NCBI GenBank assembly: GCA_021772935.1
Contig: JAJFLA010000023.1
Span: 1 to 64,000 of the forward strand
DNA length: 64,000 nucleotides
Source of the DNA: Gammaproteobacteria bacterium
Lineage (GTDB): Bacteria > Pseudomonadota > Gammaproteobacteria > Xanthomonadales > SZUA-36
Direction: 5' to 3'
In this document: positions 26,132 to 34,821 of the stretch, piece after piece
Numbering within the stretch: the stretch's first letter is position 1
Layout: the number at the start of each line of letters is the position of its first letter
Translations under genes and position numbers: made by a program
Notes under the pieces: generated by a model
The model's input: the letters and a program-made list of their open reading frames with translations, nothing else
Databases searched by the model: none
What the model was told of the DNA's origin: nothing

Positions 26132-27844
26132 CTATTTTACTTTCATGGCCTTATGATCCCCGTTCTGATGCAAGATCAGGTGATCGACATGACCGGATTC
26201 ACTATTAACAAAGGTGATTTTGGCATCCACAAAGCGATAGTCAAACTTCATCTCTGAGAGTGCATAAATCTCCATTTTGCTTTGGCCCGTAAATTGGGCA
26301 TAAAGATGCTTATCATTGGAGGTAATGGTGAAATCAGCACCCGGGGCCAGTCTGTACGGGCCTGTGAGTCGCTTTAACTGGTCACTGTTTAGCTCGAAAG
26401 CTGGCTTCACATTCACAACAAAGGCTTCATCCGGGTTGGCGCCACGTTTAAGGGCATTGATTTCGGTACCCCCTTGAGAGAATGTCATCCGGTTTACCTG
26501 CTTGTTTTCATCCCGCAGAAAAACCATGCGGGCGCCTACCTGGTGATTGGCAAACTCGGTCCGTGATATGGCTTCCAGTGCCAATTTTCCCTGACCGGTT
26601 GCCTGTGCAAATAATTGACCTTTGACTTTGCTTATAGTAAGCAATAATTCCGGCGTCAGTTGATAATCACCGGTGTATTCTGCCAACAGCTCAGGTTTAA
26701 ACTGCAGGTTTTTATCTGCTGCCGGTTTTAGTAGTTTTTCTACCTTATGTGCCAACACAGTCATACCGATATCAGCTACCTCATTTCTCGCATTTCCCAA
26801 GACAACAACACCTTCCTTTTTGGATAGGTTGAAACCAATAAAGGAAGCAAAACCACCCGTACCACCATCATGTATGATGAATTCACCACTGGGTGATGGT
26901 GATTTAATCCAGGCAAGACCCATTTTCATATTGCCAGCATAGTCCTTCTCAAATTGGTGCGTGAGGGCCACGGCATCCTTCAGGTCCGATTCCACCAGCC
27001 CCATTTGCAGTTTCAGATACTTCATCATGTCTTTAGCCGAAGAACGGATCGCGCCCGCCCCTGCCAGTGTCGGTATGTCCCAAGAACTGGTGGGCTCACC
27101 AGCTTGATCATGGCCTGTTGCAGCATTTTCAAGATCTGTTTTACTGAATTTGATTTTCGTGTTGTGCATTTCCAGTGGCGCGAGAATTCTCTGCCGTAGC
27201 AAACTTTCATAGTCCATCCCGGTGATCAGTGTCAGCACATGGCCCAGCAAGCCCATACCGAGATTTGAATACTCAACTTCAGCGCCGATGTCTCTGTTTA
27301 ATGAATAAGCGGACAGGAATTGATAAAGATCCTTCTCGGTGTAGTCTGCATAAGGGTTATTTAAATTCGCCGGTTTCATATTGTCAGGCAGTCGAGGTAA
27401 GCCGGAACTGTGGGTGGCCAGATGTCTCAAGGTAATATGTTGGTCACCTTTGCTTGGCATCGTCACCGAATCAGGCAAATATTGACTGACACGATCATGC
27501 AATTGCACTTCGCCTTTGATGACCATGTCTGCCAGAAGCAGACTGGTAAAGGTTTTGCTGATAGAACCGATCTCAAACAGAGTATCAGGATTCACAAGCT
27601 GATCTTGATGGGCATTAATTTTGCCCAGAGTTTCATAGTGTTCCTGACCGCCTGACAATATACCGACCACAATTCCTACATCGGTCTGTTGCTGATTGAT
27701 TCGTTGATCCAGTACCTGCTGTAGTGGATTATTGGCACCGGCCGAAACCGCGTTACAGGTGAATAAAGCAAGCGTCACTACACTACTGGCACGCAAAACA
27801 AGAGCCCCCAGTAACCTATTAAGTTTAAGTAATTTTTTCATCAT
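26132..27844 (-). CDS. Serine hydrolase, class C beta-lactamase / DD-peptidase family, with two C-terminal repeats
   Basis: 570 aa from ATG 27844 (AAGGTG upstream); the longer frame to 27964 lacks a signal-like start. Signal peptide or anchor at ~1-37. The penicillin-binding fold shows Ser94-x-x-Lys97 (GSISKTFTSLLL), Tyr192-Ser-Asn (VEYSNLGMG) and the HDGGTGG motif replacing KTG. The last ~200 residues contain two DUF3471-like beta repeats (LAEYTGDYQLTPE and LKRLTGPYRLAPG). Such enzymes are esterases, peptidases or beta-lactamase relatives acting in the periplasm; the substrate cannot be told from sequence. Confidence 0.88.
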   Translation of the reverse strand: MMKKLLKLNRLLGALVLRASSVVTLALFTCNAVSAGANNPLQQVLDQRINQQQTDVGIVVGILSGGQEHYETLGKINAHQDQLVNPDTLFEIGSISKTFTSLLLADMVIKGEVQLHDRVSQYLPDSVTMPSKGDQHITLRHLATHSSGLPRLPDNMKPANLNNPYADYTEKDLYQFLSAYSLNRDIGAEVEYSNLGMGLLGHVLTLITGMDYESLLRQRILAPLEMHNTKIKFSKTDLENAATGHDQAGEPTSSWDIPTLAGAGAIRSSAKDMMKYLKLQMGLVESDLKDAVALTHQFEKDYAGNMKMGLAWIKSPSPSGEFIIHDGGTGGFASFIGFNLSKKEGVVVLGNARNEVADIGMTVLAHKVEKLLKPAADKNLQFKPELLAEYTGDYQLTPELLLTISKVKGQLFAQATGQGKLALEAISRTEFANHQVGARMVFLRDENKQVNRMTFSQGGTEINALKRGANPDEAFVVNVKPAFELNSDQLKRLTGPYRLAPGADFTITSNDKHLYAQFTGQSKMEIYALSEMKFDYRFVDAKITFVNSESGHVDHLILHQNGDHKAMKVK

Positions 27845-27981
27845 CGTTTCCGGGCACCTTTGTTGAGCTGCCTCATTCATAAAATTGAGTCGAAAGTTGA
27901 ATGTGCCGATGAAATTACCGGCATCAATGCATCTATGGATAAGGCTTGTCCAGTCACCTGCCAAGCCTTATTTCGAGTTCA

Positions 27982-28182
27982 TCAGAAAGGCAGTTCATCC
28001 TGAAAAATATCCTCTATTGATAGTCCAAACAACCGGGCAGCCTTGAATGCGAGCGGCAAACTGGGATCGAATTTTTCTTTTTCGATGGCAATGATCGTCT
28101 GTCGTGAAACCTCTAGTTCATGAGCCAGATCAGCCTGGGTCCAATCCCGTTCTGCACGAAGTACCTTTAAGCGATTTTTCAT
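27982..28182 (-). CDS. XRE-family (Cro/CI-type) regulator
   Basis: 66 aa, essentially one helix-turn-helix domain: RLKVLRAERDWTQADLAHEL then VSRQTIIAIEKEKFDPS and ARLFGLSIEDIF. This compact form is typical of YozG-like regulators paired with a membrane protein. It overlaps the upstream membrane gene by 4 bp. Phased operator-like repeats overlap the operon promoter, suggesting autorepression. Inferred role: controls its own two-gene operon. Confidence 0.88.
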   Translation of the reverse strand: MKNRLKVLRAERDWTQADLAHELEVSRQTIIAIEKEKFDPSLPLAFKAARLFGLSIEDIFQDELPF

Positions 28183-28604
28183 CGGTACCGGATCCTGCCA
28201 ATGATCAAACCACCTATATAGGTGAAGCCCATAAGCATGATAAGAAAGGCTGGCTTTAATTCGGGAACGAAGCCTGCTTTGTCCAGAATTGAATAGGTGG
28301 AGAACCCCACCAAAGTCATACCCACTGACAACGCCATGGATTCGAGTTGAATCTTCCGTTCCATTTCATCCAGGTGTTTCAACAGGCGCTTATAGGCAAG
28401 CATCATCCCAACACCGATTCCAACATGAACAACGATGCCGATCGTTGTTGGCAATACAGAAGCATACCAATCGTATTTTGAGAGAAAAGAAATGATTGCC
28501 AAAGTCCCAGCCCAGGCAAATATCCACAAATTGGCAAGATTGGCATTTTTAATATCACGTGCCGGCAAACCCTTTAAGGTGATGGCATTTATTAGTCTAT
28601 TCAT
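28179..28604 (-). CDS. Four-helix membrane protein paired with XRE regulator
   Basis: 141 aa with four hydrophobic segments (~25-42, 48-68, 90-107, 116-136) and a basic loop KRLLKHLDEMERKIQ after the second helix. No enzyme motif. Small membrane proteins co-transcribed with YozG-like XRE regulators are widespread and functionally obscure; a regulator-sensing or immunity-type link is possible. The gene is translationally coupled to the regulator. Confidence 0.75.
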   Translation of the reverse strand: MNRLINAITLKGLPARDIKNANLANLWIFAWAGTLAIISFLSKYDWYASVLPTTIGIVVHVGIGVGMMLAYKRLLKHLDEMERKIQLESMALSVGMTLVGFSTYSILDKAGFVPELKPAFLIMLMGFTYIGGLIIGRIRYR

Positions 28605-28648
28605 TAGTTAAGTACCTTTGTCATAATGTAAAGTAAACATTACAACTA

Positions 28649-28708
28649 AAGATAAACCATGCTTCCATGAATGTCAAGTGTACTTGACTAAATGGCCAGT
28701 GTACTTAA
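28649..28708 (-). promoter_or_regulatory. Promoter and phased operators of the XRE operon
   Basis: On the minus strand TTGACA (28677-28672), 17-bp spacer, TATCTT (28654-28649). AGTGTACTTGA (28677-28687) and AGTGTACTTAA (28698-28708) are direct repeats 21 bp apart, two helical turns, the first touching the -35 box and forming TCAAG-N4-CTTGA. A half-match TTAAGTAC (28608-28615) sits near the start codon. Consistent with cooperative repressor binding. Confidence 0.6.
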
Positions 28709-28838
28709 CCTATTATTATAACTTGCACTATGTAATAACAAAGCGCACGGATACGACCAGTGCCTAAGCCCTGCTCTGGGTCAAAGCCAGCGCCTGTCAA
28801 ATTGACTGACTGAATCAAACCATCCTTATTCTGGCTTT

Positions 28839-29105
28839 TTAATCTTCTCCGAGCGTTTCCACGATCCATTGCCCCATGACTTCGAGTACTGTGTAGTAGT
28901 CATCGACATCACCACGTATTTCAAGACTGACCACCAGGTAATCATCTCCACCAAAAGTACAGAATGATCTTATTCTGAGTTCAGGATGAGGATTGCGTAC
29001 ATCATATCGATTTTGTCTACGTCTCCACTTCAAATCTAATTTGGAATACTGTTCGGTCGTCAGTGGGAAATCAACCCAGAACGACTTCATTTGTGGACTG
29101 CTCAT
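28839..29105 (-). CDS. Small hypothetical protein
   Basis: 88 aa, AT-rich context, no signal peptide. Contains FPLTTEQYSKLDLKWRRRQ and a beta-strand region LRIRSFCTFGGDDYLVVSLE, with an acidic C-terminal helix (TVLEVMGQWIVETLGED). Shine-Dalgarno-like AGGAGAAT lies before the start. No family recognised. Monocistronic; the 29106-29351 gap beyond it holds nothing recognisable. Confidence 0.6.
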   Translation of the reverse strand: MSSPQMKSFWVDFPLTTEQYSKLDLKWRRRQNRYDVRNPHPELRIRSFCTFGGDDYLVVSLEIRGDVDDYYTVLEVMGQWIVETLGED

Positions 29106-29351
29106 AATTCATTCTCCTGAATTCTTGCAAAAGTTTTATGGGCGTATTCATTACGCCTCTTCACCGAATCTTTGAGCAGTATGAGTCAGGATCAAACCAG
29201 CCAACAGTGATCCAGATCAAGCACCTCTCAAAAACAAAAAAAGATGACATTAACTTGAACAAGCACGCCCAATTGAATCACCGGCTTTGAGCACTGTAAG
29301 AACATACAAAACCCGGATGCAGGTATTCCATATCACGCGTAGAATCTCCTC

Positions 29352-30242
29352 ATGGCCTTTAACCACACATTACTTGAAGCCATTCGCGACGGCCTGTCTC
29401 AAGCCCTGGGTAAAGTCACCGAATTAGAGTGGATTCAAGACCTGCCAGGTGGCGACATCAATCGTGCTGCACTCATCCGTAGTCGGCGCACCAAGTGGTT
29501 TGTTAAATACCATGTGAATGCACCTGAAGGCATGTTTGCCGCAGAAGCTCTGGCATTGCTTGAGATCGCACACTCAGACTGTATTCAAGTACCCTCCCCT
29601 ATCGCGTACGGCAATGACGGCAACACGGCCTGGCTGGTACTGGAATACCTGGAACTTAGTTCCAATGGCCTCGCGTCTCAACTGGGGGAACAACTGGCTG
29701 CATTGCACACCATTACCAACAATCGATATGGATGGAGCCGGGACAATTACATCGGAACGACTCCCCAACGCAATACACGCTGCGAAAAATGGGCAGAATT
29801 TTGGCGGGAGTACCGTCTGAGACCACAGCTCAAAATGGCACAGACTTCAGGTCATGGTGGACAACTTATTAGTCAGGGCGAAAGACTACTTGAGAACATC
29901 GACTTACTCATGGACGGTCACCAGCCTGCTGCATCGCTATTACATGGCGATTTGTGGGCGGGCAACAAGGCGTTTTCAAGTGAAGGTCAAGCCGTGATAT
30001 TTGACCCTGCCAGTTATTATGGCGATCGAGAAACGGATATCGCAATGACTGAGTTATTTGGTGGTTTTGAGCCAGCATTCTATTCCGCTTACCTGGCACA
30101 GGCACCTCTGCCTGACGGCTACCCTCTGCGCCGGGATTTATACAACCTCTATCACATGCTCAACCACCTCAACCTGTTTGGTGAGGCTTATCTTTACCGC
30201 TGTCAAAACATGATCGCTGCGTTATTGGCACAAATACATTGA
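29352..30242 (+). CDS. Fructosamine kinase-family protein
   Basis: 296 aa. Protein-kinase-like fold of the fructosamine-3-kinase/ketosamine kinase type: GGDINRAALIR near the N-terminus, an ATP-site Lys (WFVKYHV), catalytic loop LLHGDLWAGNKAF and the metal-binding segment IFDPASYYGDRETDIAMTEL. These proteins phosphorylate glycated lysines to reverse protein glycation, or act on small ketosamines. Length is typical. Monocistronic, convergent with the aldehyde dehydrogenase across a hairpin. Confidence 0.93.
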   Translation: MAFNHTLLEAIRDGLSQALGKVTELEWIQDLPGGDINRAALIRSRRTKWFVKYHVNAPEGMFAAEALALLEIAHSDCIQVPSPIAYGNDGNTAWLVLEYLELSSNGLASQLGEQLAALHTITNNRYGWSRDNYIGTTPQRNTRCEKWAEFWREYRLRPQLKMAQTSGHGGQLISQGERLLENIDLLMDGHQPAASLLHGDLWAGNKAFSSEGQAVIFDPASYYGDRETDIAMTELFGGFEPAFYSAYLAQAPLPDGYPLRRDLYNLYHMLNHLNLFGEAYLYRCQNMIAALLAQIH

Positions 30243-30253
30243 GTGATAAAAAC

Positions 30254-30280
30254 CCTGGGCAGCTCATATGACAGCCCAGG
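30254..30280. terminator. Hairpin between convergent genes
   Basis: CCTGGGC (30254-30260) and GCCCAGG (30274-30280) form a perfect 7-bp stem with a 13-nt loop, 11 bp after one stop and 36 bp before the other. No strong T-run follows on either strand, although AAAAA precedes it, giving a T-tract for minus-strand transcripts. Likely a bidirectional transcription stop. Confidence 0.5.
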
Positions 30281-30315
30281 TCTGATTGGAAAAGTCGGTA
30301 CTATCGACTTGAAAT

Positions 30316-31737
30316 TTACTTAGCAATCTTCAAGGTCTGGATTGAAGTAAATTCTTCAAGCCCATAGAGACCAAACTCCACCCCCATGCCAGATTGCTTG
30401 ATACCCCCAAATGGGGCATCTGGTTGCAGGGCACCATGGTCATTGACCCATGCAGAACCGCATTCAAGACGTTGTGCTAACTCAGCGGCTTTGGCCGTAT
30501 CACTGGACCAGACTGAACCACCCAGACCACACTCATTGCGGTTTGCACGTTCGATAACCTCGTCAATGTCCGAGTATTTGATGATAGGTATAATCGGACC
30601 AAATGGCTCTTCATCAACCAGCTGGCAACCATCTGTCAAATCTGCCACGACTGTCGGTTCGAAAAAGTAACCATCACGATCTATTCGCTGCCCACCCGCG
30701 AGGATGCGACCACCATCGGCACGTGCGGAATCGGTTAAGTCCTGCACAATATCCAGTTGCGCCTGGTTCTGCACCGGACCAAGTTCTGTTCCTTCCTCAA
30801 GACCATCACCCACAATTACATTTTTGGCCAGCACCGCCATTTCTTCGCAGATTTCCTCATATTGGGATGTATGGACATACAGGCGCTTTAATGCAGCGCA
30901 TGTTTGACCGTTATTGTGGAAACAGGCAGCAAACAGTTTGGGGACCATTTCTTTAACATTGATATCAGGCAGAACAATACCCGCGTCATTACCACCCAAT
31001 TCAAGCGTACAGCGTGTCAGGTTAGCCGACGCTGATTCCATGATTCGCTTGCCGGTCGGAGTTGAGCCGGTAAAAGTCACCTTCGAAACATCCGGGTGTC
31101 CGGTGAGGATGCCGCCTACACGACCCGGCCCGGTAATGATATTAATCACGCCAGGTGGCAGTATTTCACTTGCCAATTGCACAAAACGCAAGGTGGAAAC
31201 CGGTGTAAATGAGGCCGGTTTCATCACCACGGTATTACCTGCACGCAAGGCTGGAATAACATGCCATATAGCAATCAACAAAGGCCAGTTCCACGGTGTA
31301 ATTGAGGCGACAACGCCGAGTGGTTTTCTGTGTACTTCAATCCGGGCCTCATCATTATCCTGAATAATATCTACCGGTAGTTGCAGTTCAGCCGTGTACT
31401 GAGTCCAGGCAATCGAGCCACCTACTTCCATACCCGAGCCAATGCCATTTAAGCCACCCATTGGCTTACCCGTTTCCATGGTCACCAATCGCATCAATTC
31501 GGGCATGTTGGCCTCAATCGCCCCGGCCACGGCATGTAGCAACTGCCTGCGTTCCTCGTCCGAGGTTCGGCTCCAGGCTGGAAATGCTGCCTTGGCCGCA
31601 GCTACCGCCTGTTCTACATGGCTGGCGTCACCCAATTGGCACTGGGCAAAAGCGGTAGCTGTGGCTGGATTGATGACGTCAAATGTATTGCCGGACTGCA
31701 CGGGTTTACCGTTGATATTCATATCGAATTGTTGCAT
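30316..31737 (-). CDS. NAD(P)-dependent aldehyde dehydrogenase
   Basis: 473 aa, full-length ALDH superfamily. Catalytic Asn150 (TPWNWPLL), Glu246 (LELGGND) and nucleophile Cys280 (NNGQTCAALKR) are visible, with the Rossmann loop FTGSTPTGKRI. Position of conserved residues fits class 3/succinate-semialdehyde-like subgroups with broad aldehyde specificity. Oxidises an aldehyde to its acid. Substrate not determinable. Monocistronic. Confidence 0.93.
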   Translation of the reverse strand: MQQFDMNINGKPVQSGNTFDVINPATATAFAQCQLGDASHVEQAVAAAKAAFPAWSRTSDEERRQLLHAVAGAIEANMPELMRLVTMETGKPMGGLNGIGSGMEVGGSIAWTQYTAELQLPVDIIQDNDEARIEVHRKPLGVVASITPWNWPLLIAIWHVIPALRAGNTVVMKPASFTPVSTLRFVQLASEILPPGVINIITGPGRVGGILTGHPDVSKVTFTGSTPTGKRIMESASANLTRCTLELGGNDAGIVLPDINVKEMVPKLFAACFHNNGQTCAALKRLYVHTSQYEEICEEMAVLAKNVIVGDGLEEGTELGPVQNQAQLDIVQDLTDSARADGGRILAGGQRIDRDGYFFEPTVVADLTDGCQLVDEEPFGPIIPIIKYSDIDEVIERANRNECGLGGSVWSSDTAKAAELAQRLECGSAWVNDHGALQPDAPFGGIKQSGMGVEFGLYGLEEFTSIQTLKIAK

Positions 31738-31894
31738 GAGTTTTTCCAGTATCAGGATTAGCTAAGTCGAGGGTTTGGACCCGAGTGATATTATCTTAAG
31801 CTTAAAGCATTTATGTCAATGCACAAGTGGCTCATACGCTTTTTACAAGCTCATTCAAGCTGCAACACAGATTAAAACGTGTAAACTTCTGCGC

Positions 31895-34072
31895 ATGAAT
31901 AATAATGACGCAAACAAAACGCACTACATTGCCTGTAATCTGTGCGAGGCCATTTGTGGCCTCGAAATCAAACTCAAAGAGGGACAAATCAAGTCCATCA
32001 GGGGTGATGCTCAAGACCCTATCAGTAAAGGGCATATCTGCCCGAAAGCGGTTGCATTACAAGATATTTACAACGACCCGGACAGACTTCGTACACCGAT
32101 TAAAAAAACCGACAATGGCTGGCAAGCCATATCCTGGAAGCAAGCGTATAAGGAAGTCACTAAGCAACTGAAACGTATCCAGCGCCAGCATGGTAAAAAT
32201 GCGGTTGCGGTCTACCTTGGTAATCCCACTGTACACAATCTCGATGCATTACTGTTTGGCCCGATGTTTTTCCGCACCTTAAAAACAAAAAGCCGTTATT
32301 CAGCAACCTCGGTCGATCAACTTCCTGAACAATTGGTATCTTTGTTGATGTTTGGTCACAGCTTATTGATCCCCCTGCCCGATCTCGACCGTACCGGGTT
32401 TCATATCATTTTTGGTGCCAATCCAGTGGTTTCCAATGGCAGTCTAATGACAGCCCCCGGAGTTAGCCGGCGCTTGAAAGCAATCCGCGAACGTGGCGGT
32501 CAGCTAGTGGTGGTTGACCCAAGGAGAACTGAAACTGCTGCGATTGCCAATCAACACCTGTTCATCAAGCCTGGCAGCGATGTATTTATGTTACTCGCTA
32601 TGCTGCATGTGGTTTTTAGTGAAAACCTTCAAAGCCTGGGAACCGTTGGCGAATTCACTGAAGGCTTGCATGTTATTGAAAAACTCGTACTTGATTACCC
32701 ACCAGAAAAAGTGGCTTCAATCACCGCTGTCGAACCACAGGCCTTGCAAACACTGGTCAGAGATTTCTGCGCCGCCGATAGTGCCAGCTGCTATGGCCGG
32801 ATTGGTGTTTCCACGCAGCAATACGGAACGCTGACCCAATGGCTGATCACCGTGTTTAATATTGTTACTGGTAACCTGGATGTTCCGGGTGGAACCATGT
32901 TCAGCAAACCAGCATTTGAAGTTATCACTGCCAACAAGTCAGGAAAAAAAGGCTTTGCCGATCATTTTAGCCGGGTTAGAAAATTGCCGAACTTCAACGG
33001 TGAATTTCCCGTCGCGACCCTTGCGGAAGAAATTACGACCGAGGGAGAAGGACAGATTCGGGCACTGGTCACCAGTGCAGGCAACCCGGTGTTGAGCACA
33101 CCCAATGGTAACCAGCTTGACGCGGCGCTTGCAGGGCTTGATTTCATGGTCTCGATTGACATCTATCTCAACGAGACCACCCGCCATGCCGATATTATCT
33201 TGCCACCCCTTACAACACTGGAAAGGTCTCAGTACGACCTGGCATTCCAGGCACTGGCGATACGCAACGGAGCAAAATTCTCACAGCCGGTGTTTAAAGC
33301 CGGCAAAAAGCAAAGGTCAGATTGCCAAATTTTCACTGAGCTCGGGTGGCGTATGCAAACCGGTAACTGGCTTGGCAAAGCGGGGGGCTGGTTGAAAAAG
33401 GAAATACTGCAACGACTCGGTAGCGAATGGATCATCAACAGAAGATTGAAACAAGGTCCCTATCAGCAATCGCATGGGCTGAATTTAAAAAAACTGAAAG
33501 AAAACCCACATGGTATTGACCTGGGGCCGATGCAGCCCTGTCTTCCGGATCGATTATTGACCACTGACAAAACCATCAAGCTCGCACCGCAAGAGTGCGT
33601 GGCTGATCTGGAAAAGTTAAACCAACGTCTGCTTGCGGATGAGATACGCGCTACGTCTCCGGAGTATGACCTTCAGCTCATCGGGCGAAGGAACCCCCGC
33701 AGCAATAACTCCTGGCTTCACAACAGCTACAGAATGGTAAAAGGCAAACAACGCTGTTTGGCACTGATTCATCCGCAAGATGCGAAATCACGCAATCTCC
33801 AGGATGGCGATATGGCAGTGGTCAGCTCTCGGGTCGGTGCGATTAGAATTCCTGTTGTTTGCAGCGATGAGATGATGCCCGGTGTTATCAGCATTCCACA
33901 TGGCTGGGGTCATCAATTGCCAGGCACCCAGCTCAGCGTTGCCAAACAACATGCTGGCGTCAATACCAATATTCTCACCGATGATTATTTTCTCGATACG
34001 GTATCGGGTAATGCCGCATTAAATGGCGTAGCGGTATCTATTTCAAAAGACATGCAAGCAAGGCAAAACTAA
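31895..34072 (+). CDS. Molybdopterin-dependent oxidoreductase (DMSO reductase superfamily)
   Basis: 725 aa from ATG 31895; the longer frame to 31775 has no site and lacks homology-like sequence. Cys14, Cys17, Cys21 and Cys49 form the [4Fe-4S] motif (CNLCEAICG ... GHICPKA). Mo-cofactor binding segments include IFGANPVVSNGSLM, VVDPRRTETA and DIILPPLTTLERSQYD, and the C-terminal domain has the MoCo cap (SIPHGWGH, ..GVNTNILTDD). No Tat signal, so cytosolic. Family includes formate dehydrogenases and assimilatory nitrate reductases; a specific substrate cannot be assigned. The stop overlaps the next gene by one base. Confidence 0.88.
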   Translation: MNNNDANKTHYIACNLCEAICGLEIKLKEGQIKSIRGDAQDPISKGHICPKAVALQDIYNDPDRLRTPIKKTDNGWQAISWKQAYKEVTKQLKRIQRQHGKNAVAVYLGNPTVHNLDALLFGPMFFRTLKTKSRYSATSVDQLPEQLVSLLMFGHSLLIPLPDLDRTGFHIIFGANPVVSNGSLMTAPGVSRRLKAIRERGGQLVVVDPRRTETAAIANQHLFIKPGSDVFMLLAMLHVVFSENLQSLGTVGEFTEGLHVIEKLVLDYPPEKVASITAVEPQALQTLVRDFCAADSASCYGRIGVSTQQYGTLTQWLITVFNIVTGNLDVPGGTMFSKPAFEVITANKSGKKGFADHFSRVRKLPNFNGEFPVATLAEEITTEGEGQIRALVTSAGNPVLSTPNGNQLDAALAGLDFMVSIDIYLNETTRHADIILPPLTTLERSQYDLAFQALAIRNGAKFSQPVFKAGKKQRSDCQIFTELGWRMQTGNWLGKAGGWLKKEILQRLGSEWIINRRLKQGPYQQSHGLNLKKLKENPHGIDLGPMQPCLPDRLLTTDKTIKLAPQECVADLEKLNQRLLADEIRATSPEYDLQLIGRRNPRSNNSWLHNSYRMVKGKQRCLALIHPQDAKSRNLQDGDMAVVSSRVGAIRIPVVCSDEMMPGVISIPHGWGHQLPGTQLSVAKQHAGVNTNILTDDYFLDTVSGNAALNGVAVSISKDMQARQN

Positions 34073-34800
34073 TGCAAAAACCACTCAGTACCACCGTATC
34101 CAAAACTGAAAAAGTGTTGATAAAACCTGTTGTCGAGCATTTCGATGCAAGTGCAGATATGTGCGCCATCAACTGGTTTGATCTAAAGAGAGCCTGGATG
34201 TATCAATTGTATGGTTTGATCGCGTCAAGATTCGTCAGAAAAGTTTCCGCCAGACTATTTTTCAAAGGCAAGCTGGTCAAACAGCTCGAAGGACCGGAAG
34301 ACCGGCAACGAGAGAATTTATTGATCGTATGCTATCCCGGTGCAAGAAAATTCCTGGACCTGGTTGATTTCAAAATCTTCCAGCTGGCCAGTGTATTAAG
34401 ACTGGCTGCAGTGAGAAGATTTTGCTTTGGGTTTACGGAAAACATGCTTGAAAAGGCGGATTCAAAAGGTGCTTCAGATAAGCGATTCAACAAACAACAG
34501 ATCTACCTGGTGCATCATTTCCAGGGAGATGACGGCTGGCTCCGGGAGAATCGACAGTCTCTGTTTGCCTCCGCCCGTGAGCATAATATGCAAGTTTACT
34601 TTTGTGGGCTGACCACCGCACATATCGCCAGAGAAAAATCAGGGCAACAACAAAACCCTGAGTTTTTCATGGACGGAATCCTGTTATTTGCAGCCCAATC
34701 TGAACTTGATATAGAAAACTTTACGCTGGACGATATTTATTCGACCTTCAAACGCAAAAACAGCTCAAATTCTCTTTATCTGTTTTCCAGATCGCTGTGA
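34072..34800 (+). CDS. Unknown protein coupled to the molybdopterin oxidoreductase
   Basis: 242 aa, starts in the stop codon of the oxidoreductase (TAATG). Basic and aromatic-rich, with FDLKRAWMYQLYGLIASRFV near the N-terminus. LIVCYPGARKFLDLVDFKIF is reminiscent of ABM/DUF1330-like ferredoxin folds, and the C-terminal half has a FMDGILLFAAQSELD segment. No signal peptide or cofactor motif. Tight coupling suggests a dedicated accessory or second subunit for the upstream enzyme. Family not recognised. Confidence 0.6.
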   Translation: MQKPLSTTVSKTEKVLIKPVVEHFDASADMCAINWFDLKRAWMYQLYGLIASRFVRKVSARLFFKGKLVKQLEGPEDRQRENLLIVCYPGARKFLDLVDFKIFQLASVLRLAAVRRFCFGFTENMLEKADSKGASDKRFNKQQIYLVHHFQGDDGWLRENRQSLFASAREHNMQVYFCGLTTAHIAREKSGQQQNPEFFMDGILLFAAQSELDIENFTLDDIYSTFKRKNSSNSLYLFSRSL

Positions 34801-34821
34801 GAACCCTTCTATCTGGCTGAT

